The notes under the pieces: model-generated | What the model saw: the letters and a program-made list of their open reading frames with translations, nothing else | Databases searched by the model: none | Told to the model about the DNA's origin: nothing | Position numbers and translations under genes: made by a program | Shown: positions 1 to 9,828 of the stretch, in pieces | Numbering within the stretch: position 1 is the stretch's first letter | Layout: the number at the start of each line of letters is the position of its first letter | Origin: Boothiomyces macroporosus | Lineage: Eukaryota; Chytridiomycota; Chytridiomycetes; Rhizophydiales; Terramycetaceae | Reading direction: 5' to 3' | Length of the DNA stretch: 64,000 bases | Assembly: GCA_027604185.1 (NCBI GenBank) | Contig: JADGKB010000006.1 | Span: 124,001-188,000, forward strand

Positions 1-204
1 CTTGCTTCCGATATTACAACAATGATGTTTGAATTGCTGGTCTGTGATATCGCGGTTGAAGGTCTGGTCCCATATTGCGATAATGATTTTGAAGTTGATG
101 GACGGATTTGTGAAGTAATTAATGGCTCAGTTTCACTCATAAAGTTTGTTTATTTCATTGGAATTTATACTTTTAAAGTAAGCTTTTTTCATGCAAAAAG
201 CTAA
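1..204 (+). CDS. possible 3' end of a gene cut by the left edge
   Basis: A reading frame is open from base 1 to a stop ending at 204, giving up to 67 residues with no recognisable domain. It would converge on the minus-strand gene that stops at 201, so the two would share 3' ends. The minus-strand poly(A) signal of that neighbour (TTTATT on the plus strand, 149-154) lies inside this frame, which argues that the true stop may be earlier or that the frame is not coding. No start or function can be given. Confidence 0.25.
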   Translation, partial: LASDITTMMFELLVCDIAVEGLVPYCDNDFEVDGRICEVINGSVSLIKFVYFIGIYTFKVSFFHAKS

Positions 205-1571
205 TACTGTGGTTTAAAGTCAGCGCCATTGTTTTGAACTGGCGGATACGGAGAAGAGTAATCTGATGGTGGTCCATTAGGTGGCTGATAAACACCAGGA
301 GGTGGTTGGTAATTTCCAGGAGGTGGGATTGTTGGTGGTTGGTAATTTTCTGGAGGAGGTCCACTAGGAGGTTGGTAATTTCCTGGTGGTGGGATTGTTG
401 GTGGTTGATAGACAATACTGGAATCAGGTTGTCCAGAGTACCCATTGGAAGGTGCATAATCAGCTGATCGATATCCGTTTTGCAAAGGTGGAGGAATATT
501 AGGAGGTTGATACTGTTGTGGTGAGCATTCATTCAACTTTTGTGTAGAGCTATAATCGCCTGGAATCATTGCTCCAGGTTTGGTTATTCGAACTACTTTT
601 TCAACGCATTCCGAATCATCACACTCGTCATTCCTGTGCTTCCACTTTGCTATCCCTAATGGGACGATTCCAATTACAATACAGACCAGCATTACAATCA
701 AAAAGTCATTTTTAGTTCCTTCATCGACTCTGGCTGCAATTCTTAATGGGAGGAATAATCCAAATGGCAAAAGCACCCCAAACCAGATAAAGATATTGGC
801 AGCATGAGGATAGTGTGAAAAGTACCGGTCGCAGATAAATATTTTTGTTCCATAAATCAAGACTATCAGCATAATCAAAGCCACGAATCCGAACCCTACC
901 CAGCTGCCAACAGTATATGAAATACTAAACGCAACGGTTGAAACACGGTTTGGGTCGTAATAGCAAGGCTCTGAGCCTCCAACCACTTTTGAGCTTACCA
1001 GTGCTTGAGCAGAAGCAAGGTCAGTGTTGAAATCTTTAGAATATACAGAAATCTGCGTACCATTTGACACTGGATATGATACTTGAATGTTTGCGGTGTA
1101 GCAGAGAGGGCAAGTGACTGTACACTGCAAGTTGTCCACGTAGTCACAGCAATAACAGTTGCAATCATAAGAACGGCAACTTTGAGTACAAACGTTGTTC
1201 GAACAAGAGGTTGTGCATGAAGTACATGTGCTGCAACACTGACTGCAGCATTTATATCCGGTCCCACATGTTTTACCTAGTGTAGGGCATGAACCTGTAC
1301 CATTGCCCGAACACGAAGAAGGGGAGATTGAGTTGTAATTACTGATTACAGTTCCGCAATCTTGAGTTCCAAGTGCTGATTCTGTACAGCTTGAACATGT
1401 AGAGTAACAACAATATCGCGAAACCAGTGTAGAGTTGAGATTTTGGCAGGTTGTACCTGTATATCCGGCTCTTTGAATTTCTGGATAATCGACTGCAAAG
1501 AAAACAGGAAAGAATAATGCGCTTGCGAGTACAAAAGCTACGATGAACCCAATTGTTTTGCAGTTTACCAT
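201..1571 (-). CDS. membrane protein with Cys-rich ectodomain and Pro/Tyr-repeat tail
   Basis: This is an intronless 456-residue protein of unrecognised family. Residues 7-26 form a hydrophobic signal or anchor segment. They are followed by about 120 residues very rich in paired cysteines (CC, CxxC, CxCC), consistent with a disulfide-rich extracellular domain. Three more hydrophobic segments lie near residues 220-245, 255-278 and 288-308. The last 110 residues are a low-complexity tail of imperfect repeats built on YQPP..IPPPGN and YQPPSGPPPEN, probably cytosolic and potentially able to bind WW or SH3 domains. The layout (Cys-rich head, membrane, Pro/Tyr tail) recalls animal Shisa/WBP1-type adaptors, but I see no homology I can defend. 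The first ATG, at 1571, directly precedes the signal segment and is the likely start. Confidence 0.75.
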   Translation of the reverse strand: MVNCKTIGFIVAFVLASALFFPVFFAVDYPEIQRAGYTGTTCQNLNSTLVSRYCCYSTCSSCTESALGTQDCGTVISNYNSISPSSCSGNGTGSCPTLGKTCGTGYKCCSQCCSTCTSCTTSCSNNVCTQSCRSYDCNCYCCDYVDNLQCTVTCPLCYTANIQVSYPVSNGTQISVYSKDFNTDLASAQALVSSKVVGGSEPCYYDPNRVSTVAFSISYTVGSWVGFGFVALIMLIVLIYGTKIFICDRYFSHYPHAANIFIWFGVLLPFGLFLPLRIAARVDEGTKNDFLIVMLVCIVIGIVPLGIAKWKHRNDECDDSECVEKVVRITKPGAMIPGDYSSTQKLNECSPQQYQPPNIPPPLQNGYRSADYAPSNGYSGQPDSSIVYQPPTIPPPGNYQPPSGPPPENYQPPTIPPPGNYQPPPGVYQPPNGPPSDYSSPYPPVQNNGADFKPQY

Positions 1572-1676
1572 GTCGCGTTTTGGGTAGAGTTTTATTCTTT
1601 AAAATCATTTACATCCCACATTTGGATAAATTCAGCAGTGTTATTTTAGACTGGTGCCCACCATCAACTGTTTAGT

Positions 1677-1684
1677 TGACGTAA
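1677..1684 (+). promoter_or_regulatory. TGACGT (CRE-like) box upstream of 7TM gene 1
   Basis: TGACGTAA ends 13 nt before the ATG at 1698. The two paralogues of this gene carry the same TGACGT core at nearly the same distance (2778-2785 and 11536-11541). TGACGTCA is the classical ATF/CREB bZIP site. Use as a bZIP site here is inference from position and recurrence. Confidence 0.45.
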
Positions 1685-1697
1685 CAAGTTTGAAAAA

Positions 1698-2580
1698 ATG
1701 ATATTGAATGTCATATCAACAGTAGCTGTCGTTTTTGCAATTATTTTGATTCTGACTTTATTCTATTACGAATATAATGGATTATTTCAAAGGTCTTATA
1801 GTCGGTTAATTATGGGAGGTCTCTTCCTCAACCAAATAGGCTTAATCCATCGACTGGTTGCAATACAATTGCCACCACTGGATATTACTCTGTTAATGGA
1901 TGGCATCAATAACGATTTCATAATTCTGGAAGCGCACCTGACTGGACTTTTCCTTGTATTGATTAACATCCAAACTCTGACGATTTTCAAGCCTTTGGAT
2001 GAGCGAATTACAAATCGAAAAATTGGAGTAATGTATGGATTCTTCCTTACAACTTACTTGGGAGGAGCTCTTGTCCACATTACTCAAAACTACCTTTCTA
2101 TATTAAGTCCCCTTTTAAACTATTTCATCATCTTGGAAACGGCTTCGTCATTGATGATGGATAACTTTATAGGAATATTTTTATCAGTCATTCTGCACCG
2201 AAAGCTTAAAAGCATTGACCAGGGAAACATTCTAGTAAAATCTGAACTAGGGCAACTGATTGGAGGTAATATTATTGCTGTGTTTAACGGCTGGGCAGCA
2301 TTCTGGCTGCTACTATATATTGAATTTAGATCGCCCACAGGTAAGCCTCATTGACGTAGATGACAACAGAACATACCTGTATTTTACTCAGTATGCATTA
2401 GTGTGCATACATGCATTGATTTTGGTAGTGATGTTTCTAAAAAATAAGCGGATCGCTTTGTTACGCAAAGAGGAGCTATCTGAACCATCAAAACCTCCAA
2501 TCTTAAAGAAATTGTCAACACGCAATAGTACAGCGAATGATAAATCAAGATACGCCCCAACAATTTTAGTGGAAAAGTAA
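1698..2580 (+). CDS. 7TM protein, unassigned family, copy 1
   Basis: Exons 1698-2340 and 2360-2580 are joined across a 19-nt intron and give 287 residues. Seven hydrophobic segments are visible (roughly residues 4-24, 38-56, 72-95, 112-130, 145-170, 185-205, 220-240), followed by a basic tail. It is clearly paralogous to the genes at 2796 and 11555. All three share QxPPLD after TM2, the block LINIQTL in TM3, then LDxRIT, and an intron at the same phase-1 position just before TM7. I do not recognise the family. The topology would suit a receptor or a membrane sensor, but there is no diagnostic motif. The tandem arrangement with copy 2 suggests recent duplication. Confidence 0.85.
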
Positions 2581-2777
2581 AGATTACATGGTCAGAATCT
2601 CCTTGGAATCAGTTTCTAGAGTGTTCTTTAGACTATCGTTTAGCTTCAATCCAAACTATACCAACGCGCCAATCAAATGGACAATACAATAATCATATTA
2701 ATCCAATTCAAGGAATAATTCCAATAAACGATAATAAACCAGACTAAATTCTTTCTGAAATCTATCAAAATTCTAGT

Positions 2778-2785
2778 TGACGTCA
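2778..2785 (+). promoter_or_regulatory. perfect TGACGTCA (CRE) box upstream of 7TM gene 2
   Basis: A perfect palindromic TGACGTCA ends 10 nt before the ATG at 2796. It matches the cAMP-response-element consensus and has counterparts before both paralogues. Its closeness to the start codon implies a very short 5' UTR or a transcription start immediately around it. Confidence 0.5.
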
Positions 2786-2795
2786 GCTTGCCAAC

Positions 2796-3696
2796 ATGAT
2801 TGAAATTATTTCAAATACCGTCCTGGTACTCGCTGTAATATTAATACTGTCGCTCTTTATATACGAGTACAATGGATTATTTAAAAGATCTTACAGCAGA
2901 ATAATTATAGCTATCATGGTGCTCAATCTACTAGGGTTGATTCATAGAATAGTCCTGAATCAGTTGCCACCACTTGATGTAAAGAACAAAACTTCAGATG
3001 CGATACAGAATGATCTTTTAGTGGTGGAAGGTCATCTCACTGGATTATCGCTATTGCTGATCAATATACAGACACTAAATACATTTAAAATCTTGGACGA
3101 AAGGATTACAAAGACTAAAGTAAACATGCTCTATACATTTTATTCTAGCTGCATTGTATTTGCTGCTGTTGTACATGTAGCTGGTACTTTTATTAATTCA
3201 ATCAACGTTTTGGTGAATGCTACACTACTAATAGAAATGTTTACATCTCTTTTTCTGGATAATTTTATAGGGATATTCTTGTCTGTTACGCTATACAAGA
3301 AATTACGCCAAGTTGCTGTAGACCAAAGAGTGGTAAAGACAGAGATTGCCGGACTGATACTTGGAAACATTATCGCGATATGTAACAGTTGGGCAGCAAT
3401 CATTTTCTTCATATTAATCCCATTCATATCGCCAGATGGTAAGCTTCAACTAACAAGACAATTCTAGAAATTACTATTACTTTACACAGTACGCATTTGT
3501 ATGCATGCAGTCTATAATTATTATTGCAATGTTTTTGAAATACAAGAGGATTGCGCTGTTGAAAAGGCAAGATGAATTGGTGGAATCAAAGAAACCCTCA
3601 TTGAAAAAATTGTTGATGGAACAGAATTCAAACAAGGCCGGAGAAGCAGCCACTGTTCTAACTACACAACTAGTAGCTGTAGTTGGTATAATGTGA
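2796..3696 (+). CDS. 7TM protein, unassigned family, copy 2
   Basis: Exons 2796-3438 and 3458-3696 are joined across the 19-nt intron 3439-3457, which contains a perfect ACTAAC branch motif four bases from its AAG acceptor. The spliced product is 293 residues. It has the same seven hydrophobic segments and signature motifs as copy 1 (QLPPLD, LINIQTL, LDERIT), and the intron falls at the same codon. The C-terminal tail is shorter and differs in sequence. The stop lies only 11 bp from the stop of the MED8-like gene on the opposite strand. Confidence 0.85.
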
Positions 3697-3707
3697 AAGA
3701 TCTCTAT

Positions 3708-4008
3708 TCATTCGCACAACAGGTCGCTCGGTTGCATTTGATTCTTTCCATACTCAGCCATTAGTATGTCTACCGACTCTGCACATTCTGGAAATACACT
3801 AAACACAGGCATCAACACCACAAATAAATTCAGATTCATACAGTTCAGTAATCGCACCATATATGGAAGAAATTTCAAAGAATTCGGGCCATGTTAATGT
3901 ACTAGGATCCTGGTCAAGGAAATAAAGCACTTTTACAATATTATCCCTGATTCTTTCTTGATATTGATTAAAAGACAGGCTGACATAATTATGATGTCAA
4001 CGGTCCAT
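3708..4008 (-). CDS. MED8: Mediator subunit 8-like gene (exon structure unresolved)
   Basis: The minus strand carries a long open stretch containing a helix followed by LTWPEFFE, which resembles the TWP-containing core of Mediator subunit MED8. A second open stretch in another frame (with FPECAESVDIL, ending at the TGA 3708-3710) resembles the following FP..E..L segment of MED8. No 18-22 nt GT-AG intron joins the two frames. The only frame-correct GT-AG choices are about 31, 34 or 43 nt, and a 45-nt intron would be needed after a short ATGGACC first exon. Either this gene has longer introns than all its neighbours, or it carries a frameshift or sequence error. It lies 44 bp downstream of the MLH3 stop on the same strand. 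Confidence 0.45.
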
Positions 4009-4052
4009 GATTGTTTCATTTACGAGAACGTTATGAACTCTTAACAGAGAGT

Positions 4053-5696
4053 TTATTTTAATGAAATTAAAGGTGCTATTGATGGCCGCCCGTGAGCACA
4101 TTGAAACGGAAACTATCTTAAATCCAACTACCTTGCATTTTAACAGTGACTGTATGATCCATTCGCACTCTGCCTTAGATAGTTTCATTCCAAACATTAT
4201 TGCTGATCGGCAAGCTTTGGATTTAAAATGATCTACAACTGGGTTTGGGACTAAATCCAGCCCTACAGTTTCGTAATAGTCCAAAGAGTCTTTAATGATT
4301 TGAGCAAGTACATTTAATTCGGTTGTTCTAAAGTCCTTTCTGATTGTAAATCCTGTACAGTTTAGATGAATACCAATTCTAAGCAACTTTTTACAGTGCT
4401 TTTTCGCTTGCTCTTGATAATACGGCTCAAATGAATATTCAAATTGCACAGGTGATATGTCGCTAACGAAACAGTGCAGATACTCTTCCAATTTGATACG
4501 TTCGTGAGCAGCATGCTGATCAACCACCAGAATCAAACCATCAGCTTGGCAAGCAATGAATTTCTTGTCTACTTGGCCAATCACTTTTATCTTTTTGAAT
4601 TGCTCAACATTTAAACTCACCAAAGTGCCTTCTTTACATCTTGGCAGTGGTTGCTTGGGAAGCTCTACAGGATTAACCCATTCAAAATTAGATCCACAAC
4701 GATTCAATGATAGTGGCTTTGGAGCACTGGTAGCCTTGTATACTGGTGTACTCACTGTTTGTACTCTCTTGGGCTTTTTGTGTTGAGTCATTTTTACATC
4801 ATGTGCCAAATTAGAATCAGATGATGGCCCAAGTGCGCTAGCAATCAACTGTTCCAGAAAGCTTATATTCTACTTTTAATTGCTTTTACTTGGAATATAA
4901 TTCCGCCGCTCCGTTCAATGAAATCACTCGGAACCCGTATATCCAAAAATAGTCCATTGCAAAATCTCTTGCAAAATCTCCTCAATGAAAACTCTGGTAT
5001 CTTGTTGATATCTGGTTAGTGATATATACAAATGTAGTAACGTTGCAACGGCAAGTAAAACCCGCTGATCTGAAACTCTCCTTGAACAATGGACGGGATT
5101 TCTCTACCTTGGACGCGAAACAGATTCTGAAATGAGCGGAGAGAGCTTCTCGCTCTTTCAATATGGAAACTAGTGTACTCTGAACGGTAAGAAATGCTAG
5201 TATGAGGATTAATCAATGCATATTTGATTATCGAATTTTTCATCTCACTTTCATCAATGGTTTGCCTTATTGGTGTTGAATAAAACAAACCCCGACAGCA
5301 CACCACTGTGCCTTCGCCAAGCAGTAGTCGCTTGATTTCTTCCTTTCCGTTTCGAATTAGCTTGTAGCTGACAATATTCTTGTGCTTGGAAATAATTTCA
5401 AGTTCTTTGCTAATCGAAGCAACTTGGCACAGCGCTTGGTTAAAGACAAATACTCTTCCCTCTAAACCCATAAGTATTGTTCGAATACACTATGTCAGGA
5501 AATTCAAACCATTGGCGGTACCAATCCACTCCAAATCGGCAAACCCTGTTCCATTATCAGAACAGATGACGGTAAATTCAGTCCAGTTCACGGCTAGATC
5601 TATCTTGGACGATTGCGAATCAATGCTGTTCAGCATCAATTCAATGCACACCTTCAAAACAGAGTCCAAACAATACAGTGCAGCAATTTTTTCCAT
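4053..5696 (-). CDS. MLH3: DNA mismatch repair / meiotic endonuclease MLH3
   Basis: Six exons (5696-5510, 5489-5454, 5434-5030, 5011-4890, 4869-4132, 4112-4053) are separated by introns of 20, 19, 18, 20 and 19 nt and encode 515 residues. The N-terminal GHKL ATPase shows ELMLNSID and SDNGTGF, then TYGFRG. The C-terminal domain has the metal-binding endonuclease motif DQHAAHERIKLE, the MLH3-type ACRSAIMFG block and, only after splicing, FPFQCAHGRPS. With MLH1 it should form MutLgamma, which nicks DNA in mismatch repair and resolves meiotic crossovers. The protein is short for MLH3 because the linker is reduced, but all catalytic motifs are intact. The 18-nt intron 5012-5029 is the shortest in the window. 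Confidence 0.9.
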
Positions 5697-6210
5697 TCCA
5701 CGTTTTTATTTTGTGGAGGAAAATCTTTTTGAAAATTTTTGCGCTTGAATAAAACTGAAAAGCTTAAATTATGAAACATTCCACAATGGTGTTTATTGTT
5801 TGTTTTGTCTTGTGATGTTTCAGGGGAATATTTTTTTTGGTTACACTGAATAAGGCTTTAAGCTTGTGGAGTCACGTGTTTTTTAGATAAGGAATTACTG
5901 GCGGAAAACGACACAAAACGTGCACCGCGACATTTGCGATAAGGAAAAACTTAAAACGGCTAACTTGGAAATGGTAAATACACCAATTGCTAACAAAAAC
6001 CAGGGTGATCAACGCTAGATTATGAACTTGGAAACACCATCAAAGGTCCCTTGAAAAATGTTAAACTTTCTGAAACTCAAACATTTTTGGATTCAGCCAA
6101 TTAGATTCGCCGCTAGCCACATACCGTCCAGTATAAAATCAAAAAAAAATTAAAAACTTTACACTCTTGTCAGCTTATTATTTAAACAGTAAATTTTTTC
6201 CTAACAGTAG
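5697..6210 (+). promoter_or_regulatory. eEF3 upstream region with TATA box
   Basis: This 514-bp gap separates the MLH3 start from the divergent eEF3 start and holds no reading frame I can support. TATAAAA at 6132-6138 lies about 75 bp before the eEF3 ATG and is followed by A/T-rich tracts, as expected for a strong promoter. It is by far the largest promoter space between two divergent genes in the first 35 kb apart from 11195-11554, which fits high expression of eEF3. Confidence 0.5.
6189..6207 (+). other. candidate 19-nt intron in the eEF3 5' UTR
   Basis: GTAAATTTTTTCCTAACAG has the donor, CTAAC branch motif and CAG acceptor typical of the coding introns in this window, and it ends three bases before the eEF3 ATG. 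It is untranslated, so there is no frame test; the call rests on motif and length only. Confidence 0.5.
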
Positions 6211-9200
6211 ATGGCTCAAAAACAAATTGCTGACTTATTGGCTAACGTCATTTCCAACTCCCCAGTTGAAGAACGTCAAAAGGCTGCTTCTGACTTGGCA
6301 GCTACCATCAAGACTGCTGGCTATTCTTTTGGCTTAATCGAATGCCAAGTTCTTTCCACCTTGAAGCAAGCTGGTCTTAACAAGAAAGCTGACTATGCTA
6401 GAGAAGGAGCTATGTTTGCATACAAAGAATTGGCTTCTCAATTGGGCCACCCAGCTGAACCATATTTAATTCCAGAACTCACTGCTATCTTGAACGGATA
6501 TGGTGACAAGCAAGCTTCTGTAAGGGATGCTGCTAAATTGGCCGCTGATGCTTTGATGGCTCTGCCTTCCCGTTTTGCTGTTCCTATTCTTGTCCCTATT
6601 TTGTTGGAAAACTTGTCCAACGAAAAGAAATGGCAAACAAAGATTGCTGCCCTTCAATTCTTGGGCAACCTCACCAAGACCTCTGCTTCACAAGTTCAAG
6701 AATGTTTACCATTAATTATTCCAGTTGTCTCTGATACTATGTGGGCTACCAAACCAGAAGTCAAAGTTGCTGCCACTGAATGTATGACCCAAGTCTGCGG
6801 CACTTTGGATAACATTGACGTTATTCCATTCTTGCCAGCTCTTATCTCTTGTATCTCTAGACCAGAAGAAGTGCCAGAATGTGTCTTCAAGCTTGCTGCT
6901 ACTACCTTTGTGCAAGAAATCAAGGCTCCTACCCTTGCTATCATGGTTCCGTTGTTGGTCCGTGCTCTTACTGAACGTAAACCTGCTGTTTTGCGTCAAA
7001 ACTGTGTTATCATTGATAACATGTGTAAACTTGTAGAAAACCCAGCTGATGCCCATCAATTCTTGCCAAAGCTTATGCCTGGATTAGATAGAACTATTGA
7101 AATCGCTGCTGACCCTGAATTAAGAAACGTTGCTTCCAACGCTAGAGCCACTCTTATCAGAGTCGGAGGTGGATCTTCTGCTGAAATCGAAGACCCTGCT
7201 GCTGTCCATGCCCGTTTAGAAAAGGAACACCAAGACGCTGTCGACATGGTTCTTGCTGAAACCAAGAAAGTCGCCGACAAGACCTTTGATGTTGACACTG
7301 CCAAATTCGTTGCTTCATTGATCATTGTCATGTACAACTCTAGAGTTTTGGCTCTTGCTGACTGGGCTACCTGTCTTACTCCTTACCTTGACCCTGTTCT
7401 TGGACACGAAAACTCCAAGAAAGTCATCAAGCCAATTTTGGACCACTATGTTGAATTGGACAAACTCCGCCAAAAGGAAGCTGATGTCTACGATGCTGAT
7501 GAAGGTGAAGAATTATGTAACTGTGAATTCTCCCTTGCTTATGGTGGTATGATTCTTTTGAACAACACCAAGCTTCGTTTGACCAGAGGTCAACGTTACG
7601 GTCTTTGTGGACCTAACGGATGTGGTAAATCTACCCTCATGCGTGCTATCGCTAACGGACAAGTTGAAGGGTTCCCTCCAGCTGATGAACTCAAGACTGT
7701 ATTCGTAGAACACAAGCTCCAAGCTTCCGAAGCTGACTTGTCTGTCTTGGACTTTTGTTTGTTTGACAAGGAATTCGAACGTGAATGGGTTGCAGGTGTT
7801 TTGGAATCCTTTGCTTTCGATGAATTCCGTCGTTCACAACCTGTCGGTTCCCTTTCTGGTGGTTGGAAGATGAAGCTTGAATTGGCCAGAGCTATGATGG
7901 AAAACGCCGATATCTTGTTGCTTGATGAACCTACTAACCACTTGGATGTTGCTAACGTCTCTTGGTTGTGCGACTACTTGGTTGGTTTGAAGGATGTTAC
8001 TTCCATGATTGTTTCCCACGATTCCGGTTTCCTTGACAGAGTATGTACCCACATTATCCACTACGAAAACCGCAAATTGAAGGCATACAAGGGTAACTTG
8101 TCCAAGTTTGTTGAACAAAAGCCAGAAGCCAAATCCTACTACGAACTGTCTGCTGCTGCTTTCTCATTCAAGTTCCCAGAACCAGGTTTCCTTGACGGTG
8201 TCAAGTCCAAGGATAAGGCTATCTTGAAGATGACCAACATCAACTTCACCTACCCAGGTGCTTCCCGTCAATCCTTGTTTGACGTTTCCCTTCAATGCTC
8301 ATTGAACTCTCGTGTAGCTGTTATCGGACCAAACGGTGCTGGTAAATCCACTGCTATCAAGGTTCTTACCGGTGAAGTTATCCCAGATACTGGTGAAGTC
8401 GTCAAGCACCCTAACTTGAGAGTTGCTTACGTCGCTCAACACGCTTTCCACCACGTTGAACAACACTTGGACAAAACTCCTAACGAATATATCAGATGGC
8501 GTTACCAATATGGTGAAGACAGAGAAGTTGCTGCCAAGGCCACTCGTCAAATGACCGAAGAAGATGAGCTTCAGATGAAGAAGATTGTTCAAATTGAAGG
8601 AGAAAAATACCAAATCGAAGAAATTCAAGGTCGTCGTAAGGCAAAGAAGTCATTTGAATACGAAATTAAATTCGTCAACCGTCCAATCGACGACAACCTC
8701 TGGATCACCCGTGAAAAGCTTGAAAACTGGGGCTTTGAAAAGATTGTCCAAGCATTCGACGACAAAATCGCTGCTCTTGAAGGTGCTTACCAGCGTCCAC
8801 TTACCCATGCCAACGTTGAAAAACACTTGGGTGATGTTGGTCTCCCAGCTGAATTTGCTTCCCACGCCCGTATCCGTGGTCTTTCTGGTGGTCAAAAAGT
8901 CAAAGTTGTCTTGGCTGCTTGTATGTGGAACCAACCTCATATGCTAGTTCTTGATGAACCTACCAACTATCTTGATCGTGACTCCCTTGGTGCTCTTGCA
9001 GGTGCTATCACTGACTTTGGAGGTGGTGTTATTATTATTTCCCACAATGCTGAATTCACTGATGCTCTTTGCCCAGAAAAATGGTTGGTCAACGATGGTA
9101 GATTGGTGATCACTGGTGCTAAACGTGAAATGGCTGTAGAAAAGATTGAAATCAAAGAACAAGAAACCGTTACCGATGCCTTTGGTAACGTTACCAAATT

Positions 9201-9309
9201 GAAGTCTACTCGTAAACTTTCCCGCAAAGAATTGAAAGCCAAGGAAAAGAGAAGAGCTCAAAAGATCAAGAACGGCGAACCATTGTCCTCTGATGAAGAA
9301 GACTTTTAA
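6211..9309 (+). CDS. translation elongation factor 3 (ABC-F ATPase)
   Basis: This intronless 1032-residue protein has the full length of fungal eEF3. The first 320 residues are HEAT repeats. A four-helix region and two ABC cassettes follow: Walker A GPNGCGKST near residue 466 with signature LSGG near 547, and GPNGAGKST near 705 with LSGGQ near 890. A chromodomain-like insertion sits inside the second cassette. Both DEPTNHLD/DEPTNYLD Walker B motifs are present, and the C-terminus is the lysine-rich ribosome-binding tail. eEF3 drives E-site tRNA release and late translocation in fungi. Codon use is strongly biased (GCT, GGT, AAG, TTG, GAA), unlike the neighbours, as expected for a very abundant protein. 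AATAAA lies at 9336-9341. Confidence 0.98.
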   Translation: MAQKQIADLLANVISNSPVEERQKAASDLAATIKTAGYSFGLIECQVLSTLKQAGLNKKADYAREGAMFAYKELASQLGHPAEPYLIPELTAILNGYGDKQASVRDAAKLAADALMALPSRFAVPILVPILLENLSNEKKWQTKIAALQFLGNLTKTSASQVQECLPLIIPVVSDTMWATKPEVKVAATECMTQVCGTLDNIDVIPFLPALISCISRPEEVPECVFKLAATTFVQEIKAPTLAIMVPLLVRALTERKPAVLRQNCVIIDNMCKLVENPADAHQFLPKLMPGLDRTIEIAADPELRNVASNARATLIRVGGGSSAEIEDPAAVHARLEKEHQDAVDMVLAETKKVADKTFDVDTAKFVASLIIVMYNSRVLALADWATCLTPYLDPVLGHENSKKVIKPILDHYVELDKLRQKEADVYDADEGEELCNCEFSLAYGGMILLNNTKLRLTRGQRYGLCGPNGCGKSTLMRAIANGQVEGFPPADELKTVFVEHKLQASEADLSVLDFCLFDKEFEREWVAGVLESFAFDEFRRSQPVGSLSGGWKMKLELARAMMENADILLLDEPTNHLDVANVSWLCDYLVGLKDVTSMIVSHDSGFLDRVCTHIIHYENRKLKAYKGNLSKFVEQKPEAKSYYELSAAAFSFKFPEPGFLDGVKSKDKAILKMTNINFTYPGASRQSLFDVSLQCSLNSRVAVIGPNGAGKSTAIKVLTGEVIPDTGEVVKHPNLRVAYVAQHAFHHVEQHLDKTPNEYIRWRYQYGEDREVAAKATRQMTEEDELQMKKIVQIEGEKYQIEEIQGRRKAKKSFEYEIKFVNRPIDDNLWITREKLENWGFEKIVQAFDDKIAALEGAYQRPLTHANVEKHLGDVGLPAEFASHARIRGLSGGQKVKVVLAACMWNQPHMLVLDEPTNYLDRDSLGALAGAITDFGGGVIIISHNAEFTDALCPEKWLVNDGRLVITGAKREMAVEKIEIKEQETVTDAFGNVTKLKSTRKLSRKELKAKEKRRAQKIKNGEPLSSDEEDF

Positions 9310-9335
9310 ATAGACTCATCAGATTTTTTTAATTC

Positions 9336-9357
9336 AATAAACAGTTTTTCATTTATT
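9336..9357. terminator. back-to-back poly(A) signals of two convergent genes
   Basis: AATAAA at 9336-9341 serves eEF3. TTTATT at 9352-9357 is AATAAA on the minus strand and overlaps the TGA stop (9357-9359) of the convergent small gene. The two 3' ends therefore overlap within about 50 bp. Confidence 0.6.
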
Positions 9358-9803
9358 CATTGCCATACTATTGTCGCATGTTTGTCTGCAAGCTGGTTGA
9401 TCTTGTCTACAATGGATTTGAACAGCTTCTTTTGTTCCGGGGTTGGCATGACAGAAGAAGGTGATGAATTGCACCCTTGGTTTGGTAGATTTTGCCACTG
9501 GAAACCTTCAGCTTCGATTTTCACAGAGACATCGAATCCGTAAATATCCATACACCCAGTTGGCTTCTCCATTGGCAGCCCTTTAAACTCATTAATGAAA
9601 GCGGTCACTTCCCCTATTTCGCTTGCCTGCAAATCCGCAGATTTCGTTTGCAAGTATCCTTCAACCGCTTGCTGATCGCTTGATTTTAAAAACTTTTGAA
9701 TAGAAACTTTTCTATTTACTGAATCGATAATAACTGATCTTTTAGGCACAGGTGGTGCGAATCCTCCTACCACACCTTCAACTACTTGGACTGAAAACGA
9801 CAT
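9357..9803 (-). CDS. 148-residue protein of unknown function
   Basis: The frame starting at ATG 9803 encodes 148 residues. I recognise no family, signal peptide or membrane segment. The N-terminus is hydrophobic/glycine-rich (VVEGVVGGFAPPVPKR) and the C-terminal third is amphipathic helix. The frame is open further upstream, but that part overlaps the 3' end of the TCD gene, so the internal ATG is preferred. Only 25 bp separate this start from the stop of the same-strand gene upstream, so co-transcription or a promoter inside the upstream gene is possible. Confidence 0.65.
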   Translation of the reverse strand: MSFSVQVVEGVVGGFAPPVPKRSVIIDSVNRKVSIQKFLKSSDQQAVEGYLQTKSADLQASEIGEVTAFINEFKGLPMEKPTGCMDIYGFDVSVKIEAEGFQWQNLPNQGCNSSPSSVMPTPEQKKLFKSIVDKINQLADKHATIVWQ

Positions 9804-9828
9804 TTTTGAAAAAATAATTTCACAAAAA

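Noticed and set aside
121..140. A possible 16-nt intron near the left edge
   Set aside because: It is shorter than every supported intron, creates only a three-residue extension, and there is no homology to test it.
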